Below, piece by piece: positions 7,522 to 15,014 of a stretch of DNA of 40,136 bases. The first letter of the stretch is position 1. Each line of letters opens with the position of its first letter. Under the pieces are notes generated by a model, which had not been told where the DNA came from, ran no database searches, and worked only from the letters and a program-made list of their open reading frames with translations. The position numbers were made by a program, and so were the translations under genes. The DNA lies in contig CAZNYK010000022.1 of assembly GCA_964577215.1 (NCBI GenBank), forward strand, positions 1-40,136, in the 5' to 3' direction. This DNA is from UBA2329 sp964577215. GTDB taxonomy: Bacteria; Bacteroidota; Bacteroidia; Chitinophagales; Saprospiraceae.

Positions 7522-9969
7522 ATGCGCGCAATCCCTTTCTTTATTTCTCTGGCTTTTACCATTGCCCTGGCGGCAGTAATGGGCCGGCATCAGCCATTCG
7601 GTCAACCCCTTCCGCCGGTCGGAAAATTCTTTTCGCCTTTTGGCGGCTTCTGGCAAAATGCCGCGCAGCGTGACGATTTTGATACGGAGCGTGCTGCGTT
7701 TGCAGGCATGCGCGCGCCGGTGCGCGTTGTCTTTGACGAACGCCTTGTGCCGCACGTATTCGCCGGGCACGAATCCGATGCCATGTTTGTACAAGGGTAT
7801 ATCACTGCCCGGTACCGGCTCTGGCAAATGGACTTCGCCACCCGTGCCGCTGCGGGCCGTTTGGCAGAAGTTGTGGGCGAGCGAGCGTTGGAGCGCGACA
7901 GAGGCCAACGGCGAAAAGGCATGCTTCAGGCCGCCCGCGAAACCCTGGCTGCATGGGAGGAATCACCGGAGGAAAGCCGGCTCATAGACGCCTACACCGC
8001 CGGCGTTAACGCTTACATACAATCTCTTACCCCGGCCGACTATCCCTTGGAATTCAAACTGCTGAACTACGCTCCCGAAGCTTGGACGCCCCTGCGCTGC
8101 GCTCTGATGTTCAAAAATATGGCTGAAACGCTCTGTTTCGGCAATTCGGACCTGCCTGCTTCCAACTCCATGCAACTTTGGGGCAAGGAAATGTTTGACT
8201 TTTTGTACCCGGAATACAACCCACGGCAGTCACCCATTATCCCGGCGGAAACGCCCTGGAATTTCGATGCGCTTTCTCCCTCACCCTCAGGCCCTTCACC
8301 GGTGATGATCGGAGAACTGCTTCCATACGAGCTTCTGCCCCAGTCTGCTCCCGGAATCGGCAGCAACAACTGGGCGGTAAGCGGAAAAAAAACCGGTTCG
8401 GGCCACCCTATCCTGAGCAACGACCCGCACCTCACCCTGAGCCTTCCCTCCATCTGGTATGAAATACAAATTCACACGCCCGGGTACCAGGCCTACGGCG
8501 TGTCTATCCCCGGGCTCCCCGGCATTGTGATCGGGTTCAATAAGGACCTGGCATGGGGGGTGACCAATGTGGGGCAGGATGTGCTGGACTGGTACCGCAT
8601 CATCTGGCTCGACGAGGAAAAGACCAAATACCTGCTCGACGATCAGGCCCAAAAGGTGCAATTAGTGGAGGAGATCATCGAAGTGCGAGGCCGTAAAAAA
8701 CCGCATATTGAAATGGTGAAATACACCGTTTGGGGCCCCATAGTGCATGAAGACCCGGAGTCGGATTACCGCGACCTGGCCATGCATTGGATCGCCCACG
8801 AGGTGCAGGAAAAAAAGGAATTCTACGAGTTGGGTGTGTTCTACCGATTAGGGCAGGCCAAAACCTTTGAAGACTATGCGGCGGCTTTGCGCAACTATGA
8901 AAGCCCTGCCCAGAACTTCGTCATGGCCAATCGAAGCGGCGACATTGCCATAATGGTAAACGGCAAATTCCCGCTCAAGAAGCCCCAACAGGGTCGCTTC
9001 GTTCAGGATGGCAGCAGTACCCTTGCCGAGTGGAAGGGGTTTATTCCAATGGATCAGGTACCGCAGGTGCGCAACCCGCAGCGCGGTTTTGTCTCCTCTG
9101 CCAATCAACATTCCACCGACCCGGCTTATCCGTACTACTACAACAGCACCAATTTCGACGACTACCGCGGACGAATCATCAACCGCACCTTAGAGCAAAA
9201 GAACGGGCTTACTGTAAAGGATATGATGGCTCTGCAAAATGAAAACAGGAGTATCCTGGCCGAGGAGGCGCTGCCCCTGCTACTGCAATTGCTGGACAGA
9301 AACGGGCTTAGCCCCGCTGAACGCCGCTATGTGCAATGGCTCGAACAGTGGGAATATCGCTTCGATGCGGAAGCCAAGGCCCCGATGGTGTTTGTGGAAT
9401 GGCTGCAACAAACCCGTCGCCTGGCTTTCGACGAAATGTACAGCCTTGCCGATTCCATTCCCTTGCTTTACCCTGAAAACTGGAGATTGGTAGAATTGCT
9501 GGAGCAGCATCCAGGCCATGTCATTTTTGACCGGAAAGACACCCCGGAAGTAGAAACTGCAAGAGAAGTGGTCACCGCAGCATTGCACGCCGTAAATGAA
9601 AATTGGGAAACCGAATTCAACAGGGAGGACTACAACTGGGCCATGCACAAAAGCACCGACATATACCACCTGGCCCGGATACCCGCATTTTCCAGCCTCG
9701 ACCTGCCGGTAGGCGGCTACAGGGAAGCGCCCAATGCCATTAGTGAAACCACCGGGCCTTCCTGGCGGGTCATCGTAGAGCTGGGCCCGGAAATTCGCGC
9801 ATACGGCATCTATCCCGGGGGGCAGTCGGGGCATCCCGGCAGCCGCTTTTACGACAACCGCATTGATCCCTGGATGAAAGGCGAATACGACGAACTGTAT
9901 ATCATGACCGGCCCGGACGACCGGAGCAAGCCGGCCTTGTTTGACGTCAACTTCTCCCAAAAGAAATAA
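7522..9969 (+). CDS. Penicillin acylase family protein (Ntn amidohydrolase)
   Basis: Exported hydrolase of 815 residues, normally self-cleaved into alpha and beta chains. It has a signal or anchor segment (about 1-20) and the alpha region containing FVQGYITARYRLWQMDF (about 89-105). The precursor junction is at PGIG/SNNWAVSG, which puts the N-terminal nucleophile at Ser281. SNDPHL follows shortly after, and the oxyanion-hole asparagine is likely Asn528 in SSANQ. The family hydrolyses amides such as penicillins, N-acyl-homoserine lactones or N-acylated amino acids; the substrate here cannot be read from sequence. The ATG is clear, and a near-consensus TAAATTCG at 7499-7506 may be its -7 element. 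The next gene starts 16 bp downstream. Confidence 0.92.
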   Translation: MRAIPFFISLAFTIALAAVMGRHQPFGQPLPPVGKFFSPFGGFWQNAAQRDDFDTERAAFAGMRAPVRVVFDERLVPHVFAGHESDAMFVQGYITARYRLWQMDFATRAAAGRLAEVVGERALERDRGQRRKGMLQAARETLAAWEESPEESRLIDAYTAGVNAYIQSLTPADYPLEFKLLNYAPEAWTPLRCALMFKNMAETLCFGNSDLPASNSMQLWGKEMFDFLYPEYNPRQSPIIPAETPWNFDALSPSPSGPSPVMIGELLPYELLPQSAPGIGSNNWAVSGKKTGSGHPILSNDPHLTLSLPSIWYEIQIHTPGYQAYGVSIPGLPGIVIGFNKDLAWGVTNVGQDVLDWYRIIWLDEEKTKYLLDDQAQKVQLVEEIIEVRGRKKPHIEMVKYTVWGPIVHEDPESDYRDLAMHWIAHEVQEKKEFYELGVFYRLGQAKTFEDYAAALRNYESPAQNFVMANRSGDIAIMVNGKFPLKKPQQGRFVQDGSSTLAEWKGFIPMDQVPQVRNPQRGFVSSANQHSTDPAYPYYYNSTNFDDYRGRIINRTLEQKNGLTVKDMMALQNENRSILAEEALPLLLQLLDRNGLSPAERRYVQWLEQWEYRFDAEAKAPMVFVEWLQQTRRLAFDEMYSLADSIPLLYPENWRLVELLEQHPGHVIFDRKDTPEVETAREVVTAALHAVNENWETEFNREDYNWAMHKSTDIYHLARIPAFSSLDLPVGGYREAPNAISETTGPSWRVIVELGPEIRAYGIYPGGQSGHPGSRFYDNRIDPWMKGEYDELYIMTGPDDRSKPALFDVNFSQKK

Positions 9970-9985
9970 ACTGAAAATCAAACGC

Positions 9986-10330
9986 ATGAGAGCTTTTGTC
10001 TTATTTATTGCCATAGTGTTGCTGGGCTTCGCCGCGCATCAGTTTTTGCCCTGGTGGGCCGTATGCGGCGCAGCGGTTTTGGCTTCTGCCGTTGCCGGCT
10101 TGCGCCCTGCCCCAAGTTTTGTCACCGGCTTTGCGGCAGCTGCGGTATTGTGGGGCGGCATGGCGGCATGGCTCGATAGCCGGGGTGACGGGCTCCTGTC
10201 GGACCGCATCGGCGAATTACTCGGAGGGGCCGGCGCCCCGGCATTGATCGCCCTGACGGCACTGCTCGGCGGCCTGCTCGGCGGTTTCGGAGCGCTGACG
10301 GGGAGCCTGGGGAGAAGGTTGGCGGGCTGA
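9986..10330 (+). CDS. Small hydrophobic membrane protein
   Basis: Predicted inner-membrane protein of 114 residues with three to four hydrophobic segments (about 1-20, 25-40, 47-63, 80-105), rich in Ala, Gly and Leu. I chose the ATG at 9986 because the open frame before it (from 9941) overlaps the acylase gene and encodes a basic, non-hydrophobic stretch. The 16-bp gap suggests cotranscription with the acylase gene. No family recognised; function unknown. Confidence 0.7.
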   Translation: MRAFVLFIAIVLLGFAAHQFLPWWAVCGAAVLASAVAGLRPAPSFVTGFAAAAVLWGGMAAWLDSRGDGLLSDRIGELLGGAGAPALIALTALLGGLLGGFGALTGSLGRRLAG

Positions 10331-10403
10331 TGGAAGGAAAAATCCGTCATATTTCAAGCCGAACCGCGCCTTTCGTTGTTTGAAAAGCAATAAATCTCTG
10401 TTT

Positions 10404-10808
10404 ATGAAATCTCAAGAGGATAAGCGATACGAAATAGCCCGAAAAAGGGTAAATGAGAAAAAGAAGTTCTATGAACACCTGACCACTTACTTGATTATGA
10501 GCATCTTCTTCATGCTCCTCAATCTCTTTACTTCACCCGGACGATGGTGGTTCATTTTTCCCGTATTGGGCTGGGGCATCGGCATTGCATCGCACTACAT
10601 CAAAACCTTCGGCCTGCCCGGTTTAGGCCCGGATGGCGACTGGGAAGAGCGGGCCTTGCAGGAGGAACTGCGCAAACTCGGCGTACCGCCCCCGGAGGAA
10701 TCCCGGGCGCCGGAAGCAAGCAAAGCAGAGGAAAGGGCAGAGGGAAAAGGGGAGGAATTGGACCTCAAAGAATTGCAGAAAAGATACGACGAGCGGGATT
10801 TGGTGTGA
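10404..10808 (+). CDS. 2TM domain-containing protein
   Basis: Membrane protein of 134 residues. A basic N-terminus with ARKRVNEKKKFYEHL is followed by two closely spaced transmembrane helices (about 33-49 and 55-73), the layout of the 2TM domain common in Bacteroidota. In that lineage the domain is often found with LytTR or histidine-kinase signalling. The C-terminal third is highly charged, Glu/Lys-rich and probably cytoplasmic. The ATG at 10404 is preferred over a TTG 24 bp upstream. The molecular role is unknown. Confidence 0.8.
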   Translation: MKSQEDKRYEIARKRVNEKKKFYEHLTTYLIMSIFFMLLNLFTSPGRWWFIFPVLGWGIGIASHYIKTFGLPGLGPDGDWEERALQEELRKLGVPPPEESRAPEASKAEERAEGKGEELDLKELQKRYDERDLV

Positions 10809-10832
10809 CAGGCCCCTTCCTTTGGGGGCTTG
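10809..10832 (+). terminator. Possible hairpin terminator after the 2TM gene
   Basis: The 5' arm CAGGCCCC and 3' arm GGGGGCTTG can pair as a GC-rich stem around the loop TTCCTTT. It lies immediately past the stop codon. Only a weak AT-rich tail follows, so termination is uncertain. Confidence 0.35.
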
Positions 10833-10860
10833 AATTGAATTTGTTCACCCATCAATAGCT

Positions 10861-11226
10861 ATGAAAATGAAAAACATCTTTGCCGTCACAGCCCTGCTTT
10901 TATTGGCAGCCGGCGCAAAAGCCCAGGAAACCCCTGCATTGCCGGAATTCGAGGGCGAGTTTGTATTTGTGAGAATATTGGAGTTTAAAACGATGCTCTC
11001 CTCGCCGGGGATAGTCGTCGCCGATGGGGTAAACCCGCCGCAAACCATTCGGTTGAAGTCATTCTCATTCCAAAATTCTCCTGAAAATTTGGACCTGTTG
11101 GCGAAGGTGTTTAATGAAGTCAAACGCCAGGGCTATAAATTGAGCGGGCAGCCCGCCAGCCTCCAAATGGACGGAACCACACTTCGAACCGACTATTTAT
11201 TCGAGAGAGAATCGCCAAGAGAATAG
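10861..11226 (+). CDS. Small exported protein of unknown function
   Basis: 121 residues with a clear signal peptide ending at AKA/QE (about residue 20). The mature part has no cysteine and no transmembrane segment, so a soluble periplasmic or secreted protein is likely. A TGAATTTG sequence about 20 bp before the ATG is one base from the TAnnTTTG -7 consensus. No family recognised. Confidence 0.75.
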   Translation: MKMKNIFAVTALLLLAAGAKAQETPALPEFEGEFVFVRILEFKTMLSSPGIVVADGVNPPQTIRLKSFSFQNSPENLDLLAKVFNEVKRQGYKLSGQPASLQMDGTTLRTDYLFERESPRE

Positions 11227-11250
11227 CGGCCCTAATGGAGGCCGGCCGCT
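11225..11250 (+). terminator. Hairpin terminator between convergent genes
   Basis: AGCGGCC (11225-11231) pairs with GGCCGCT (11244-11250), followed by TTTCATTTC. It overlaps the TAG of the small exported protein gene and lies just before the 3' end of the convergent lipoprotein gene, so it may act for one or both. Confidence 0.5.
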
Positions 11251-11256
11251 TTCATT

Positions 11257-11748
11257 TCAATTGCAAAGTATGGTGACTCTTTCGGTCTGCACCGAATTGC
11301 TGAAATGCCCGGCGCGGTCCCTGATGCGTATGGAATAGGAAAAAGTATCAACGGGAAATTCCGTACTCGGCGTACAGGGCACCTGCCCGGTGGGGTAAGT
11401 ACAGCAAATGTTGAAGGGTTTGTTGAAAATCCGGACGGTGATCTCGCCGGATATGCCGTTGCCGGTACCCTGGATGGGGATGACGGGGAGTTTCAGCGTT
11501 TCCTCGAAACCATCGCGGCTATCGGTGAGGAAAATATCAAGCGAATCGCTGGGGTATCCCAGGTCGCCGTCGCCATCGGTGAAGCCGAAAGTAATGGCCA
11601 GCGTATCCGCAATTGCGGATGGGGAGCCTTGCGTGATGGTCTGCTTGTTCAGCCCGATGAAAAATATCTCCGGCTCAATAGGGTAGTCGGGGCGCTTTAC
11701 GCAGGCGCCGGCGATCAGTAGAACAAGGAGAGCAATTGTCGGTTTCAT
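11257..11748 (-). CDS. Small lipoprotein
   Basis: Lipoprotein of 163 residues with lipobox LIAGAC, giving lipidation at Cys16. The start is the ATG at 11748; the open frame upstream of it lacks signal character. The mature domain is predicted beta-rich, with an acidic DGDGDLGYPSDS stretch that may bind calcium, and ends in a single-domain Ig-like pattern (YSIRIRDRAGHFSN). Similar small lipoproteins are common in Bacteroidota without assigned function. It is divergent from the LuxE-like gene with only 18 bp between start codons. Confidence 0.8.
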   Translation of the reverse strand: MKPTIALLVLLIAGACVKRPDYPIEPEIFFIGLNKQTITQGSPSAIADTLAITFGFTDGDGDLGYPSDSLDIFLTDSRDGFEETLKLPVIPIQGTGNGISGEITVRIFNKPFNICCTYPTGQVPCTPSTEFPVDTFSYSIRIRDRAGHFSNSVQTERVTILCN

Positions 11749-11766
11749 TATGGCAAAGTTTAAAAT

Positions 11767-12771
11767 TTGAACCCATCTTTTGACCATATCAGGGCATCGC
11801 TGAAAAGTCGCATCGGGCAAATCCGGGCAGGGGATTTCGAGCGGCTTGCTTTGGATGTTTTTCAATTCCAGGCTGAGTTCAATCCGCTCTATGCCAGGTA
11901 TTTGGAATTGATCGATTCGGCTGTGTCAAGAGTAAAGGGAATTAAGGAAATTCCTTTTCTCCCCATAGAATTGTTTAAATACTATGACATCCAAACCGGG
12001 CACTGGACGCCCTCGCAGACATTCAGCAGCAGCGGCACTACAGGACAAACGGCAAGCCGCCATTTGCTAAGCGACCCGGAATGGTACCGCATCCAGGCGC
12101 GCCGCACCTTTGCGCAGCGCTACGGGCAGCCGCAAAACTACTGCTTTCTGGCACTTTTGCCTTCCTACCTGGAACGCAGCGGCTCCTCTTTGGTTTTTAT
12201 GGCAGAGGACTTTATCCGGCAGTCCCGGTATCCGCAAAGCGGTTTTTATCTCTATAACGCCTCCGATTTGATAAAGGTGCTCGCCGATTGCCGGAAAAAC
12301 GCAATTCCCACGGTGTTGCTGGGCGTGAGTTTCGCACTGCTGGATTTGGCGGAACAACATTCCATGGACCTCGCCGGCATTATCGTCATGGAAACGGGCG
12401 GGATGAAAGGCCGGCGAGAAGAGATCACGCGCGAGGCATTGCACCAAACCCTTTGCCATGCATTTGGCATAGAGCGCATCCATTCCGAGTACGGCATGAC
12501 CGAGTTATTGTCGCAGGCATACTCCACCGGCGGCGGCTTGTTTCACCCGGGCCCTGCCATGCAGGTGCTGGCGAGGGAAGCCGCGGATCCTTTCGCCTTT
12601 CAAGAGACAGGAAGAACCGGCGCCCTGAATATCATTGACTTAGCCAATGTGGATACCATCAGCTTTATTGCCACGGACGACCTCGGCCGCGTACATTCCG
12701 GCGGCGCCTTTGAAGTGCTCGGCCGTTTGGACAACAGCGAACTGCGCGGGTGCAACCTCATGGTTGAGTGA
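11767..12771 (+). CDS. LuxE-like acyl-protein synthetase / acyltransferase
   Basis: Adenylate-forming enzyme of about 334 residues in the LuxE/PaaK-like family, which activates fatty acids with ATP and passes them to a protein thiol. The signature SSSGTTGQ (about 87-94) is the phosphate-binding loop, and SEYGMTELLSQAY (about 239-251) matches the second adenylation motif. In luminous bacteria LuxE works with LuxC and LuxD; neither is nearby, as is usual for the stand-alone Bacteroidota homologues. The frame begins at a TTG (11767) with no ATG near, so the exact start is uncertain. It converges on a small membrane-protein gene after 8 bp. Confidence 0.85.
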   Translation: MNPSFDHIRASLKSRIGQIRAGDFERLALDVFQFQAEFNPLYARYLELIDSAVSRVKGIKEIPFLPIELFKYYDIQTGHWTPSQTFSSSGTTGQTASRHLLSDPEWYRIQARRTFAQRYGQPQNYCFLALLPSYLERSGSSLVFMAEDFIRQSRYPQSGFYLYNASDLIKVLADCRKNAIPTVLLGVSFALLDLAEQHSMDLAGIIVMETGGMKGRREEITREALHQTLCHAFGIERIHSEYGMTELLSQAYSTGGGLFHPGPAMQVLAREAADPFAFQETGRTGALNIIDLANVDTISFIATDDLGRVHSGGAFEVLGRLDNSELRGCNLMVE

Positions 12772-12779
12772 GCGCCGGT

Positions 12780-13001
12780 TCAGGAATCCTCGCCTTTGAA
12801 GTCGGTTTGCATCAGGTAGATCAGCACGATTCCGCCGACGATCAACAAAAGGTGCACCACGAAGGCCGCCAGGCCGCCGAATGCGCGGAGCCATGCCAGC
12901 CATGCCAATTGCACTCCTACTAAGCTGAGCATCAATGCCAAAAATCCGCTTCCCGCAAGCAAGAACCCGATCAGCGTCCAGAAACTTTTATTTTTCCACA
13001 T
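12780..13001 (-). CDS. Small two-helix membrane protein
   Basis: 73 residues with two hydrophobic helices (about 8-30 and 40-63) and a short acidic tail. The frame is open upstream to about 13127, but that part is translated from the palindromic repeat element, so the ATG at 13001 is the likely start. No family recognised. Confidence 0.65.
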   Translation of the reverse strand: MWKNKSFWTLIGFLLAGSGFLALMLSLVGVQLAWLAWLRAFGGLAAFVVHLLLIVGGIVLIYLMQTDFKGEDS

Positions 13002-13016
13002 ATCAAAACGATTATG

Positions 13017-13116
13017 CCCTACGAAAAATGGTATGCAAAAAATGAAACCATTTTTCATCGGGATAGTTGATAGCCAGTAGTTTGCAAAAAACAAATTTGC
13101 AAAACTACCGGCTATC
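13017..13116. repeat. Dispersed double-hairpin element, copy A
   Basis: Two adjacent inverted repeats fill the divergent spacer. Hairpin 1 pairs CCCTACGAAAAATGG (13017-13031) with CCATTTTTCATCGGG (13048-13062). Hairpin 2 pairs GATAGCCAGTAGTTTGCAAA (13069-13088) with the near-complementary arm at 13096-13116. The same pair of hairpins recurs in opposite orientation at 27508-27609, and hairpin 2 alone at 29806-29853. Confidence 0.85.
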
Positions 13117-13190
13117 AAATTTACCATTCAGACAAAAGTAATCGGAATATGTTTACTATTGCACAAGCCGCCCAAAACAAAGACCAAAGG

Positions 13191-14036
13191 ATGATCAAGA
13201 TCATAGAATGCCCAAGAGATGCTATGCAGGGAATCCGTGAGTTTATCCCCACGGAAAAAAAAACAGCTTATTTAAATCAATTGCTGAAGGTAGGGTTTGA
13301 TACGCTGGATTTCGGGAGTTTCGTGTCGCCAAAGGCCATTCCCCAGATGCGCGATACGGCCGAAGTACTCGGCGGTCTGGATATGGGGCAAACCCGAACC
13401 GCCCTGCTGGCTATTGTGGCCAACAAACGCGGCGCCGACAGCGCAGCCATGTTCCCCGAAATCGCTTACTTGGGCTATCCGTTTTCCATTTCGGAAACCT
13501 TTCAGCAACGGAATACCAATGCGAGTATCGAGGAATCGCTGGAGCGGGTGGGCGAAATCCAGGATGTATGCCTGCAATCGGGAAAACAGTTGGTGATTTA
13601 TATTTCCATGGGCTTCGGCAATCCCTACGGCGATCCCTGGAATGTGGAGATCGTGCAGCGCTGGGTGGACCGGCTCGCCTCGATGGATATCGGCATATTT
13701 CAGCTATCCGACACCATCGGGGTGGCAAGCCCGGAGAGTATTCGCTATTTGTTTTCCAACTTGATACCTGCATACCCGGGCATTGAGATCGGGGCGCACC
13801 TGCATACGCTTCCCAACACCTGGCGCGAAAAGGTGGAGGCCGCCTGGGACAGCGGCTGCCGGCGTTTCGACGGCGCTATCAAAGGTTATGGCGGCTGCCC
13901 GATGGCCAAAGACGATCTGACCGGGAATATGCCGACGGAAAAGATGCTTTCCTTTCTCGATGAAAAAGAAGATATTCCTCTGAATAAAACAGAATTGGAA
14001 GCAGCCTTGCAGATGGCCCCGTCTGTGTTTCCCTGA
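13191..14036 (+). CDS. Hydroxymethylglutaryl-CoA lyase
   Basis: Cytoplasmic TIM-barrel lyase of 281 residues that cleaves HMG-CoA to acetoacetate and acetyl-CoA, the last step of leucine breakdown. Seen: ECPRD near the N-terminus (catalytic Arg9, metal Asp10), GAHLHT with metal ligands His203/His205, and KGYGGCPMAKDDLTGNMPTE with the loop cysteine Cys236 and Asn246. I start at the ATG at 13191, which opens the conserved MIKIIECPRDAMQG; an ATG 42 bp upstream adds an unconserved stretch. It lies downstream of repeat copy A and upstream of cdsA. Confidence 0.93.
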   Translation: MIKIIECPRDAMQGIREFIPTEKKTAYLNQLLKVGFDTLDFGSFVSPKAIPQMRDTAEVLGGLDMGQTRTALLAIVANKRGADSAAMFPEIAYLGYPFSISETFQQRNTNASIEESLERVGEIQDVCLQSGKQLVIYISMGFGNPYGDPWNVEIVQRWVDRLASMDIGIFQLSDTIGVASPESIRYLFSNLIPAYPGIEIGAHLHTLPNTWREKVEAAWDSGCRRFDGAIKGYGGCPMAKDDLTGNMPTEKMLSFLDEKEDIPLNKTELEAALQMAPSVFP

Positions 14037-14099
14037 CACGCAGCGGTTGCTGTAAAAGATCAAGGTGGAATGCAAAATTGCCGAATATCCGGTGAGGAT

Positions 14100-14122
14100 A
14101 AAGGAGCCGGTTCTCCTTTTGT
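14100..14122 (+). terminator. Intrinsic terminator after HMG-CoA lyase
   Basis: AAAGGAG (14100-14106) pairs with CTCCTTT (14113-14119) around a 6-base loop, ending in a short T-run (TTTTG). It is placed between the lyase stop and the cdsA promoter. Confidence 0.55.
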
Positions 14123-14130
14123 TATATTTG
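14123..14130 (+). promoter_or_regulatory. -7 promoter element for cdsA
   Basis: TATATTTG matches TAnnTTTG exactly and lies 21 bp before the cdsA ATG. Confidence 0.65.
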
Positions 14131-14151
14131 CGGCACAAGTAGTAGCGGGTC

Positions 14152-14979
14152 ATGTTGCAAAGAGGTATTACAGGTTTCTTTTTCATTCTGGTAATGGTAG
14201 GCGGTATCTACGGAGGGCGATATACTTTCGTAGGTTTATTCGCGCTCATCACCGCGGGATGCCTTTGGGAGTACATGGGGCTGGTTCTTGAAAGTGGAAA
14301 AAAACGCGATCTCATCCGCAGGATATTGGGCGTGGTACTCGGTCTTACTCCTTTTGCAGGCAATTCGCTGATCCACCTGGAATTGGTGGCAGATGAAGCG
14401 CTTTTTGTATCCGCCTCCGCCCTCATTCTTTTCCCTTTGCTTTTTCTGGCTTTCATATACGAGATGTATGCGCAATCAGAGCGACCCTTTGCCAATATCG
14501 GTTACGCCATTCTCGGCACGGTTTACATTGGGGTTCCTTTTGCCTTGCTGGAATTTATCGCTTTTGATGACAAGCAATTTTACGCAGGCACCGTCATGGG
14601 GCTGCTCATAATGACCTGGGGCAACGATACCGCCGCATACGTTTTCGGCTCCAGGTGGGGCACCCTGCCGCTTTTCCCCAGGTTGTCCCCCAAAAAAACA
14701 TGGGAGGGACTGGTAGCCGGCGCCTTGTTCACGTTGCTGACCGGCCTGGTACTGAGCCGCTTTTTTACCGGCCTTTCGCTGGCAAACTGGCTGGTGCTGG
14801 CCCTGATCGTAATCGTATTCGGCACTTTCGGCGATTTGGTGGAGTCCATGCTCAAGCGAAGTTTTCACACTAAAGATTCCGGTGGATTACTTCCCGGGCA
14901 TGGCGGCCTGCTCGACCGTTTTGACGGCTTCATTTTTCTGCTGCCCTTTGCTGCTGCATACATTTTGCTTTTGAGGTGA
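14152..14979 (+). CDS. cdsA: Phosphatidate cytidylyltransferase
   Basis: Inner-membrane enzyme making CDP-diacylglycerol from phosphatidic acid and CTP, the branch point of phospholipid synthesis. It has 275 residues and about seven to eight transmembrane segments. The CDP-diglyceride synthetase signature is complete at about residues 232-258: SMLKR, then KDSGGLLPGHGG, then DRFD. Its TGA stop overlaps the outermost possible start (GTG) of the rRNA methyltransferase gene, so the two are likely cotranscribed. Confidence 0.96.
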   Translation: MLQRGITGFFFILVMVGGIYGGRYTFVGLFALITAGCLWEYMGLVLESGKKRDLIRRILGVVLGLTPFAGNSLIHLELVADEALFVSASALILFPLLFLAFIYEMYAQSERPFANIGYAILGTVYIGVPFALLEFIAFDDKQFYAGTVMGLLIMTWGNDTAAYVFGSRWGTLPLFPRLSPKKTWEGLVAGALFTLLTGLVLSRFFTGLSLANWLVLALIVIVFGTFGDLVESMLKRSFHTKDSGGLLPGHGGLLDRFDGFIFLLPFAAAYILLLR

Positions 14980-15014
14980 GGCCTTATTTTTTCGAGTTTA
15001 AAGCAAGAGGAAAA

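Noticed and set aside
13149..13190. Upstream ATG start for HMG-CoA lyase
   Set aside because: The added 14 residues do not match the family; the conserved enzyme begins at MIKIIECPRD (13191).
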